The translations under genes and the position numbers were made by a program. The notes under the pieces were generated by a model. It was not told the DNA's origin. It searched no databases and worked only from the letters and a program-made list of their open reading frames with translations. From Siphonodentalium dalli (Eukaryota; Mollusca; Scaphopoda; Gadilida; Siphonodentaliidae): a DNA stretch of 64,000 nt. Position 1 is the stretch's first letter. Each line of letters starts with the position of its first letter. The stretch is from positions 203,258,978-203,322,977 of the forward strand of contig CP136066.1 in NCBI GenBank assembly GCA_032622095.1, given 5' to 3'. This document shows positions 55,192 through 64,000 of this stretch, in pieces.

Positions 55192-55450
55192 CAACCCTGT
55201 CTTTATTGAATGGATTCTCCTCTTCAGTTATAAAAGTATACTTTGGAATGGTCTATTATTTGTTTTGGAGGGATAAATATAAGCAGACGACTGACCGAAG
55301 AGCTTATGATACATGCAAGCGTCGGGCGATTGTTGTTCATTGAAATGTTAGATGATAAGTTCAACAAATGGCCTATAGATATGACTGTCTGTTGAACTTA
55401 TTATCTGAACATTTCCTAAAGGAACTACTCGACAATGACAGAGAGGTTAA
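55192..55450 (+). mobile_element. Relative of the 48893 TTAA MITE
   Basis: GGATTCTCCTCTTCAGTTAT, AAAAGTATACTTTGGAATGG, GTCTATTATTTGTTT, AAGCAGACGA, then GAACTTATTATCTGAACATT and CTACTCGACAATGA. The right TTAA is at 55447-55450; the left terminus is degenerate. Confidence 0.7.
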
Positions 55451-55578
55451 AATTTGAAATATCGCAGGAGAATTGAGGGAGTGTTACTTTGTGTTGTTTT
55501 TTTTTCATCAGTTGTATTCCCTCTGTTGCTAAAAATAATGATTTGCTTTAAAATTGAAGTGTGGACAAACTCTCTGTG

Positions 55579-55701
55579 ATCACAGTTACTGGACATAAAG
55601 TCCCAAAATTATGGTTTTAATCGAATTTATAATAGTATACCGATTTATAAATTTGATTAAACCCTTATTGTTGGTACTTTATGTCCAGTAACTGTGCTGT
55701 G
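55579..55701. mobile_element. Small palindromic element
   Basis: CACAGTTACTGGACATAAAGT at the left pairs with ACTTTATGTCCAGTAACTGTG at the right; the inner AATCGAATTTATAA and TTTATAAATTTGATT also pair. About 120 bp in all. Target duplication unclear. Confidence 0.75.
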
Positions 55702-55713
55702 GTTCATTTATCG

Positions 55714-55872
55714 GAGAGATTTACATATCATGGGTACCCAAATCAATGTCGGAGAGATTTACATATCATGGGTACCCAAATCAATGTTTATCGGCGAGAT
55801 TTACGTATCATGGGTACCCAAATCAATGTTTATCGGAGTGATTTACGTATCATGGGTACCCAAATCAATGTT
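55714..55872 (+). repeat. Tandem repeat, 36-42-bp units, 4 copies
   Basis: GAGATTTACATATCATGGGT-ACCCAAATCAATGT-TTATCGG repeats four times; the first spacing is 36 and the others 42 bases. Confidence 0.9.
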
Positions 55873-55975
55873 TGCAAACATGTGAACTTATAACAAAGTC
55901 AATGTCAATGAAATGTTACTTTCGCCTATCGGATTTTCACTACCATTTGTATTACACAGCCATCGCTAAAACCTA

Positions 55976-56113
55976 CAAAAGCATTCATAAAGAATGTGGA
56001 ATACGATCACAAAAGCATTCATAAAGAATGTCGAATACGATCACAAAAGCATTCATAAAGAATGTCGAATACGATCACAAAAGCATTCATAAATAATGTC
56101 GAATACGATCACA
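55976..56113 (+). repeat. 34-bp tandem repeat, 4 copies
   Basis: ACAAAAGCATTCATAAAGAA-TGTCGAATACGATC recurs four times, the last with AAATAATG in place of AAAGAATG. Confidence 0.9.
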
Positions 56114-56124
56114 AACGCTCATAC

Positions 56125-56290
56125 TTGATAACGCTCTTTATTATCCACCGATTTCGGGAAACGATCCCATCGACGCTCTTTATCGGAGACAATCATTGGA
56201 CATTATGCTCGCCTGACAAAAAAAAGTGTTAAATCTTCTTTTGAAATTCGATAACTGACAATATACTCAGTCTCCCATAAATAATATACT
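56125..56290 (+). repeat. ACGCTCTTTAT dispersed-repeat fragment
   Basis: GATAACGCTCTTTATTATCC, ATCGACGCTCTTTATCGGAG, GACAATCATTGGA, then CGCCTGACAAAAAAAAGTGTTAA matches 52245-52360. Confidence 0.6.
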
Positions 56291-56979
56291 CATGGGTACT
56301 ATTATGTAATCAGTATGTCCGTTAACATTTTTGGTTTCCGGCCGGTAACTCTAGTTTTGATTATTTTATCTGAACGCAAATTGGTATGTGTTTTTCTCAG
56401 CTGAAAATACACGTCAAGTTCGAATATGAGTTCAGTCTCGTCGAAAATCTACGGGATAATAAAGATATACATTCAATGTATAGTCAATTTTGGACTAGGT
56501 TCAGTCCAATAATTTTCACATGAGTTACTGCCCTTATTCGACTTAGAAGTTGAACGCATTTGGCATTGGAATTAGGGGTATATCAGATATTCTTTGTAAG
56601 CTCAACTTGTTATTGTAGTTTGTGGTAGAACAATTCGAAATGACGAACGGGCATATTTCACCGTGCCTTAGTTGTGGTATATATGAAGCGTATTGTTGTG
56701 TCAAATCCCATGAGTAAATTTTTAAATGGACCGAAGGTACTCGCAGTGGGCAAATTGGCAAAAATTATAAAGTCTGTAAAAACACCAGCCAGAATATGGA
56801 AAAATAGATAAACATTTTTCTTACATGTTTATATTCATTATTGATATATCTCCCATAACGAATATATGCAACAAAGCTGTCAGACTGATTTATCATCGCT
56901 AATCATCGCTAATCATCGCTAATCGTCTATAGTAAGTTCAAATGTTTTAGTTTTTTAATCTCAGTAAAAAATTGTTAGG
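56291..56979. other. Gene-free stretch
   Basis: A short AATCATCGCT triplication at about 56896-56927. Nothing else recognised. Confidence 0.4.
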
Positions 56980-57046
56980 CCAATGCATTCTCTTATATAT
57001 GCGAGGCGACCTATGGTCGACTCGCATATATAAGAGAATGCATTGG
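56980..57046. repeat. Solitary hairpin module
   Basis: A full 67-bp hairpin in the right-hand orientation (GCGAGGCGACC-TAT-GGTCGACTCGC), preceded by AAAAAATTGTTAGG and followed by CACAGGGTAAAT. It is the right half of a family-B-like core without its partner or termini. Confidence 0.85.
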
Positions 57047-58180
57047 CACAGGGTAAATCATAATATTTTTTAATTCTTTGACCATTTCCCATGTTTACTG
57101 CCAAGTTTTAATTAAATCTGGTATCTTGTTTGACTAATTTAACTAATTTAAATTGGTAATTCAACTATAACCGTATTGTTTACAGAACGATGGTTTTGAC
57201 ATACGAAATCTCATTATTGGAGAGTTATTAATAATGACAAAAATTCAATATTTTTGTTTATGTACTTGTTGAAGATAATTGTTCTACAGACTGGTATGTT
57301 ATTTACCATGAACCCATTGCGAGTGCCTCAAAATCGGTTTTTAAATTTCAAAATGAACGGATTAATTTGCCACAGTTCTTGTATATCACATTATGGGTTG
57401 AATAATAGTGGTTTATAATCAAATAACAGCACTTTCGCATAAACAGCATCGTGGTTTATAGATAAAATAACAGCACTGTCTCAGAAGTAGTCGTTTTGTA
57501 CGTGTCTTTATTTTGTGCATGTATGCATAATATAATTCCATTGTGCAATTCAGAAATAATATGATTATGTCTATAGTTTCGATCTTCACATCGAGTGGTG
57601 GATATTTCAGTCTATATAATGTTTACTGCAAGTAGGATAACGTTCGACTTTGTCTAAAAACGACACATTTTACACTAAATATTGGTCAAAGACTCAAAGT
57701 TGGAAAAAGAATGTATCAAAACAAAGCGAACCTACTTTGTGATTGAAATTTCCACTACTGTTGTTTCGGGCATGGAATTTCGAACTATTTTAAATTTTGA
57801 CCAAACTTATATAACAACCGGGCAAACAGTTTTCTTTCAGATTAGTATGAGGGTGCGGGTGTCAGGGTGTGTGGTCGAGAGGACCCAAAAGCAAATTTTG
57901 CCGCAGCTCTACAAAAACATTTTGGCCTTAAAACTTAAGAGATAATGTAATGTAACATCAAAACTGCCTTCAGTCAGTCAGTATATAGATTGTTTCTTGA
58001 TGTAAAATTACTAAATACCCGAGTTTCTGTCATTCTAGGTCACTCCGAATATGAATTGCATAGACACATTGCATAAGCGATCACTTTTATGTCAAACAAA
58101 CTATCACATCTGAATCGCTCATTGAAATAGGTAGGAAACAGACAAGAAGAGGGGAAAATTTAATATTCTTCGGAAAATAT
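57047..58180. other. Gene-free stretch, nothing recognised
   Basis: About 1.1 kb without a supported gene or repeat end. Confidence 0.4.
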
Positions 58181-58350
58181 TTGATTTCTTGTTTCTAGGG
58201 GTGTCGAAAAATGATCGGAAAAAACTTGCCACAAAGGAAAACAATTTTGATTGAGGGTCCTAAAAAACCTAAAAATTGCCAAAGGTAAAACAAAAGTATC
58301 AGATGTGTCTGCATATGTTTTCCAACACCCCCCCCCCCCCCCCCCCCCCG
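58181..58350 (+). mobile_element. Diverged relative of the poly-G-ended elements
   Basis: GGGGTGTCGAAAAATGATCG-GAAAAAACTTGCC and TGTTTTCCAACACCCCCCCC… resemble the interior and right end of 36998-37540. The C run is about 22 long. No 7-bp duplication could be paired. Confidence 0.5.
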
Positions 58351-58399
58351 CAAACAACATCACAATTTCTAGGAAATTCGTTTTTAATTCACACTAGGA

Positions 58400-59280
58400 C
58401 TGCTCTTCCCAAAACAAACACATCAGAAACATCTGGTGTTAGAAATATTTCAGAAATTTTCTAAGTGCCGAATATCCAACGTCCAACTAACTTCACGTGA
58501 ATATCCTTTGAATATCCAACGTCCAACGGCTTATTTGTGCCCTTGTCCACACTTAATCTGCTTAGAATGGCATCATTATGAGTCGATAATATGACTAAAT
58601 CCTCCCAATTTCAGCACATTATCTACGCAAAAAGAGATAATTTAAGCAGATTATCTACCTAAAACTAGTTCTATTATTAGTAGATAATGTGTTTGTTTTC
58701 GGGAGAAGATGCAGGTTTTCGATATTGAAAACGCATGACGCGGAGCATGTTTGCACTTGTAGATTGGCATGTGCAGTTCTCCTATGGGAATGACTATAGT
58801 TACCAAATTTCAGCTTAATCGGCTCGTCAGTACAGCCTGCATGCGCTCTCTAAAGTTACAAGTCGTATAAGTGAACATTTTCCAGCTATGGTCTGGAAAA
58901 CAGGAAAATCGCGGAATTTCGGATGAAGTTTCAGTGGGAGAGAACGAATTGGACTTATGGCGCACCCTTAATGCATAAAACGAATAATAACAAAATTTGA
59001 ATATCCAACGTCCAACTAACTTCACGCGAATGTCCGTTGAATATCCAACGTCCAACTAACTTCACACACCTACTGTTCGAAATATAGCCACATACATGGA
59101 ATCTCCCGATTCATTGAAAATAATTCATGGAAAAATTCATTTCCTAGTGACAGAAGCTCCAGTTGGCAAGTTCCCCTGAGTCATATAATTACTATTACAC
59201 CCCCCCCCCCCCCCTGCTGAGTCATATAATTACTATTACACCCCGAAATATATTCAAAAAGTTCAGGAAAGAAATACGCA
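58400..59280 (+). repeat. Dispersed repeat with GAATATCCAACGTCCAACTA motifs
   Basis: GAATATCCAACGTCCAAC occurs at about 58471, 58508, 58999 and 59039, as two pairs about 500 bases apart and each followed by TAACTTCAC in three cases. ACATCAGAAACATCTGGTGT and TTCCTAGTGACAGAAGCTCC match the repeat at 51240-52380. CTGAGTCATATAATTACTAT plus TACACCCC is duplicated around a poly-C run at 59176-59243. Confidence 0.55.
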
Positions 59281-59696
59281 ATCTCTAAACACCCAAAAAG
59301 ACCTGTTGCCACGCCACAGCCTCAATTTATAATTGAAATACAGAGATATTAGAGACTGTCATAAAGGTACGTATATAACGTTACTTTCATGTATGTTTCT
59401 TCAAAGACGCATTCCAAATGACACGGAATGTGATACGAAGTTTTCGAAAAGAAAAATAAATTGGGTTTCTGGAAATCGGCCGTAGTATTAGTTATACAAA
59501 AAATAATAAGTTTAACACATTAACATAGGTGTTTGATGTAAGTTGTTATATTCAAGCGAATTGTTTATACACGTGGTAATGCCATAACGTTACTCTCAGA
59601 CCCTTTGTCCACGTAATATTGGAGAGGAAGTAATTTACGGGAGAAATCTGGTACAAAGAACGCACTCTACACAACAGAGGTAAAGAGAACACTTCT
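59281..59696. other. Gene-free stretch, nothing recognised
   Basis: No gene, repeat end or array recognised. Confidence 0.35.
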
Positions 59697-59697
59697 C

Positions 59698-59968
59698 TTG
59701 TAATGTCTTAATCAACGCTCCTCAGTCAATCTCCGGCTGACCATATATCGGTATAATGGAATAAAAACGCCCATTGCATGCATGGTGCATAGCTCTCGAT
59801 CAGAGGCCTTCATCTGTGCAACAAATGAATTTCAATGTAATGTCTTCATCACGCTACCCAATCCCAATCTCCGGCTGACCATATAATGGTATTATGGGGA
59901 AATAACACTCAATGCATGGTGCATATCTTTCAGCCAGTGACCTTCTTCGGTGCAACAGATGAATTTAT
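59698..59968 (+). repeat. Two-unit direct repeat (~135 bp)
   Basis: GTAATGTCTTAATCAACGCT…CAATCTCCGGCTGACCATAT…CATGGTGCATA…GTGCAACAAATGAATTT is repeated from about 59837 with moderate divergence. Confidence 0.75.
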
Positions 59969-61549
59969 TTTCTTTTTTTCAATTCAATTCTTTAATCTCA
60001 GTAAATATGGAATGTGAGATACGCAAATTTAATACTATTACATGACAAAAGCACATTCAACAGGTACATAATTATAAAATAGTATATGTAATATTAATAC
60101 ATCATATTAATAATAATAATTGAAGGCACATCCACCAGAATGTATGCCATTAAAGGGACTCAAAAATCATCGCCACCATGTTGTTGTTGTTGAAATCAGC
60201 TATTCACTGCCTGTTCCTAACGCTTCTGTAAACTGCATGCATGGTTTATCTCCCCTGATTGCTATAAATAGATTGGGGGTATACCTCATTGTCTGTGTTT
60301 TGTCAGTGACAGCAAGCATGGTTTCAGGATATCGTTAGAAAAAGACGATATATTGAGCTTAAATTGGCAAAATGCGATCAAATAAGACGTTTTCGTCAGC
60401 GCGAAGATGCCGAAAAATCCGCAATGGATTTTGGGATGTGAATGTCAGTTGTCACACTCACAGTGGATTTCCATGCAAATCTGCGGAGCAAAATTCTGAA
60501 AGTTTAATAATACGGAGAACTTTGCACATACATGCATACTTCTCAGTCTTCGAGTGTGGCTTGATGTGGTACTATAAGAAACAGCAGGTATTTATCTGGT
60601 GGGTCCGCTTTGTAAATTATAAAATTTTGCAATAAATATATTTTTGATAATTTTTTTCTGGAATTACATCACTTGACCTACATATTAATTTGTCAGATTT
60701 GAAATATCAATATTGAATATAAAATTCAAAAATAAATACACCAACATCTATACAAGTTCCAATCGGACCTGCCAGATAAATACCTGTTGTTTTCAATACC
60801 ACATCAAGTCACACTCAGAAGTATGCGCAACTCCAGTTCAGTCATGTACGTAGTGCGTATCCTTCCTTGCTGGAAGCAGCAATCTGCGAAAGCGGTCATG
60901 TTGACTTAAAGAACAAATACAGAAAAGAACAAATACAGACGAGATGATGGATCAGTCACAAGCATGCTGTTTGAGGTAAAGCTACCACCCCTCGAAGAAT
61001 GAAGGAAAGAACAGTGACTGGTTCAATACCACAAAATAGTCAAGGGGTTGGTTTCAGCCCTGCCTAAAGCCTGATTTATCAGAACACGAGAAGAAAGACA
61101 CAAGGGAAATACAGCCAACAAAATTTTAGGACTGTGTCAGTCAAAATCCGGTGGAGAAGGAGGTGTGTTCAACAACACAGAATCGTTCCAACTTCTGCGT
61201 ACCAGCAGCTCACAATTATATATATATGAACACTCCTTCTTTGTTAAAACAACTGTGGAATTGAACTACCTCAGTACCTGGAACAGTCGGTTGTTGATGT
61301 CGGTGATATTGACGGTTTTCTATCTGCTCTGCGAGGGGAACAACAGTATGGAGTGTTTTCAACAATGCTAACAAGGAGCTATTGCTTAAATATTTAAAAA
61401 TTATGCTTGTTTATCATATATAATAAATTATTTTTCAATTATTTCGCTTGCTGCTTATATTTATACTCCAAAATAATTTTGGATGGCTCAAACAACAACA
61501 TTATCATTGCATATATTAACTACTATATGGGAGATTAATCTAACATTTA
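59969..61549. other. Gene-free stretch with an inverted repeat and possible old coding remnants
   Basis: CATACTTCTCAGTCTTCGAGTG…AGCAGGTATTTATCTGG (about 60534-60600) has an inverted partner at about 60775-60830. Short ORFs on the plus strand (60120-60338, 60372-60635, 61165-61371) show no domain I recognise. Some of this may be an old transposon or pseudogene. Confidence 0.3.
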
Positions 61550-62290
61550 ATGGCTGATTACGCTTAAACGTAACTCCATTATGCTTAACCCTTTACCCAA
61601 CAAACCGGCCAAAACCGGCCAAATAAAGATTCAACAGCCTAAAATATCTTCGGTCTGTCTCAATAAAACCATACAAATATGGATATCATTGGAACCGGCT
61701 CATTGACCACATTGTGATGGTTACAGTCATGCCCTGTGCCAATGCATTCTCTTATATATGCGAGTCGACCATAGGTCGCCTCGCATATATAAGAGAATGC
61801 ATTGGCCTAAATTAACACTTTTTACCATTTTTTCTTACATTCTTTAACAATTTTATAATTTTTAATGTGTTAAGCCAATGCATTCTCTTATATATGCATA
61901 GGTCGACTCGCATATATAAGAGAATGCATTGGCACAGGGCCGTTCTGTTGGGTAAAGGGTTAAGCATAATTGGTTTGTATTGCCTTGCAACGTTATATGT
62001 AATGGTAGGCCTCCATGTATCTAACTTAGTAAGGTTTAATGTTCTGGGCGGATGGTAAGATTACTAGCATCGTAATTGACTGCATCAATTTCAGCTTCAG
62101 GGGAGTTTTTTCAATTCTATTACGCTTTACTTTAACGTAAATGCATTATGTGTGATCGTAAATGAATTACGCATAAGCATAATGTAATACGCTTAAGTAT
62201 GGTATAATGGAAATCTAAATTACACTTAGGCATTGCGCATTAAGCTTAAATTTATGCTTAAGCATAATGAATTACACTTAAGCGTGATTA
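61550..62290. repeat. Block of ATTACGCTTAAGCATAATG palindromic motifs
   Basis: Variants of TTACGCTTAAGCATAATG, each centred on CTTAAG or similar, occur at about 61556-61588 and repeatedly from 62110 to 62290. A family-A MITE is inserted at one of these TTAA centres. Confidence 0.6.
61585..61963 (-). mobile_element. MITE family A, reverse copy in a palindromic target
   Basis: TTAA at 61585-61588 and 61960-61963, CCCTTTACCCAACA ends. Hairpins at 61739-61805 and 61875-61932 (the second lacks GCGAGGCGACC). Excision would restore ATTATGC-TTAA-GCATAAT. Confidence 0.9.
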
Positions 62291-62463
62291 GTAATTAAAT
62301 GTGAATTTTGCCTCCCATATGTGTACTATTGTTGTTTCTTACACTTTGCCCCACGTGTTTGGTTGTTTCGCACCATATATTTGGCCATTTCTCACCACAT
62401 GTTTTGTCGTTTCCCACAACTGTCATGCGTTGCTTTTGAAAAAATACTTTGAAAAAGAACATA

Positions 62464-62675
62464 CAGTAATACCCAAAGTAATTGACCCCTTAACCACACC
62501 AGGATTATGGAAAATAATTCAGGATTTAGTTGGAAATATGGCTTGTTGCTATTCGTTGGAAAGCTCTCGTCGAGAGCTTTCCGATGAATGGCAACAAGCC
62601 ATATTTCCAACTAAATCCTGAAAAATTACCCATAATTCTGCTGTCGTTAAGTGTCAATTACTTTGGGCATTACTG
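62464..62675. mobile_element. TA-flanked palindromic MITE, copy 2
   Basis: CAGTAATACCCAAAGTAATT at the left and AATTACTTTGGGCATTACTG at the right, TA at 62462-62463 and 62676-62677. The centre is GAAAGCTCTCGTCGAGAGCTTTC. Same length and fold as 17932-18142. Confidence 0.9.
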
Positions 62676-62677
62676 TA

Positions 62678-63717
62678 TTAAGTTATCTGATGACAACGCG
62701 CCAATTGGACACATTTGTTTTGTTTTTTTTTAATCCCAAATTTTGACAACAAAGTTTACATTATTTTTAAAAAAAACATATCAATAGACCCAGTCTAAAT
62801 AAAATTAGACCATGTTTCATTTCTTTCTTACGAGTCTGGATATCTATATCAGACTGCAATATACCTTATACTAAATGATACGATTCAATGATTCATCCAG
62901 ATTATACCGGTATGAAACTGGCCACTTTGAAGGAAACATTTATGGGGGGGGGGGAGACAACCCCACTGTGACATCGTCGCCACCTCCCTGACAGTCTGAA
63001 GTTAAAATGAACCTGGTTTCTCTATGGATGAGTGATTCACTGATAATTGTTACTTTTGGCCTCTCATAACAAAATGCATATATACACAAGCGTATGGTAA
63101 TAGCGTATATGAAGACTGGAGAAAATTTCATACTAAAATAGGTTATCAGTACATACATGTGTACATGTATATACCAATCACATGTATATTGAGTTTTTTT
63201 AAAAAGTTTCTGAACCCCTTCGGTTGTAAATAGAATGCACTCAGTGATTATGACTTCAAACTTGTGCCTCCTAATTATATAGGTTGATTGAGTTGAAAGG
63301 TTAGAAAATCAGTGCCCTCTCTTGAAATTATTTCTTAAGGAATAATCTCTGTTCCATATTTTGATTACAGTTTAAAGATGGTCTATATATTCTTATTACA
63401 AGTTTTATATATTTTCCTGGGTATAAAATAATGTCCGGAAATGCTTCTATCAATTACTGTTCATTCTATTTTGAATTTTCTGGTATATATACTAGTATAC
63501 CTACAAATAATTTGAGACATTTTACTGCTTGAGGAAACGTTCGGAGCATAGCAAGCAGGAAAATAGTAAAAAAAGATTGTCCCAACTGATTATCAATCAG
63601 TTGTAATATTAAATGATAGAAGCGTTTCTGGACTGGTGTCTTTGACAACTTGACTTATCATTATTATTTTATACCCTAGAAATTATAGAAAACAATTTAG
63701 GAACAGATGATCCATCT
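62678..63717. other. Gene-free stretch, nothing recognised
   Basis: A short G run occurs at about 62944-62953. No gene. Confidence 0.4.
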
Positions 63718-64000
63718 TTAAAGGTACTCAATCCGATAAAACTCCTCTCGATTACTATTTCAATGGCTTCGGGGGTCAAAAATATTTGATTCGAGTCGAG
63801 GAAGTCGCCCATCAAAGCTCAGATTTGTTAGATATCAATTTTAGAAATCTATTATTTTTCATTATCGGGAATACTTTCTGGCCCAGAACTCAGTCAAAAT
63901 TGCGTTATTATTACCACTTGATTTTAGAGTTATCCATCCTTGTCTGTTTGAATAGATTTTGGTGTACACATCCCAAGCAGATTACGGCAGTTGAAGGCAA
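63718..64000 (+). mobile_element. TTAA MITE, AGGTACTCAATCCG family, cut by window end
   Basis: TTAA at 63718-63721 then AGGTACTCAATCCGATAAAA; interior matches 21542-22015, but in the opposite orientation (AATGGCTTCGGGGGTCAAAA, GATTCGAGTCGAGGAAGTC). The right end is outside the window. Confidence 0.85.

Noticed and set aside
55681-55893. ORF with repeated ISWVPKSMF
   Set aside because: Translation of the 42-bp tandem repeat.
40116-56979. Absence of the hairpin module around Pax1/9 as a sign of selection
   Set aside because: A gap of similar size exists at 22149-38519, so the spacing is not exceptional.

Overview
The window is nuclear DNA from a bilaterian invertebrate animal. The evidence is spliced genes with GT-AG introns and long introns, a Pax1/9-type paired-box gene, and a secreted PAN/apple plus C-type-lectin gene of a kind common in marine invertebrates. 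The rest is very dense short-transposon, foldback and minisatellite DNA. No operon structure, bacterial gene or phage gene is present. A lophotrochozoan such as a mollusc, or a non-vertebrate deuterostome, would fit; the sequence alone does not settle the phylum.

Only two genes can be supported, both on the minus strand. (1) A three-exon gene at 33150-26687 encodes a predicted 235-residue secreted protein: signal peptide, PAN/apple-like domain, then a C-type lectin-like domain split over exons 2 and 3. All introns are phase 1. (2) Pax1/9 has a large exon at 44666-43861 holding the whole paired domain, an octapeptide and the stop. Its start codon is probably on a tiny coding exon at 53565-53562, about 9 kb upstream. 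Joined, these give exactly 270 codons.

Everything else is repeats. Region 0.1-25 kb is packed with non-autonomous DNA transposons, often nested. They include TTAA-flanked elements of several families, a 2.86-kb element with about 435-bp terminal inverted repeats and a 5-bp target duplication, a 1.4-kb element with poly-G ends and a 7-bp target duplication, a 211-bp TA-flanked palindrome, foldback elements and a local 1.1-1.8-kb tandem duplication. Region 26-33 kb is the lectin gene, whose introns hold repeats. Region 33.7-35.8 kb is a broken LINE interrupted by a TTAA element. Region 36-43.7 kb is foldbacks, more TTAA elements and a hAT-type element with an 8-bp target duplication. Region 43.8-53.6 kb is the Pax1/9 gene with a long intron. 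Region 54-64 kb returns to repeats.

The most striking structure is a 67-bp near-perfect hairpin, CCAATGCATTCTCTTATATA...GCATTGG. It occurs more than 20 times, normally as a pair in opposite orientation around an AT-rich spacer. The same paired core sits inside at least three element families with different termini. Other points of interest are a 41-bp minisatellite whose units repeat the first twelve codons of the lectin signal peptide, and an element family with poly-G termini and 7-bp target duplications.

All calls were made by eye from the sequence. No database search, alignment program or folding program was run.
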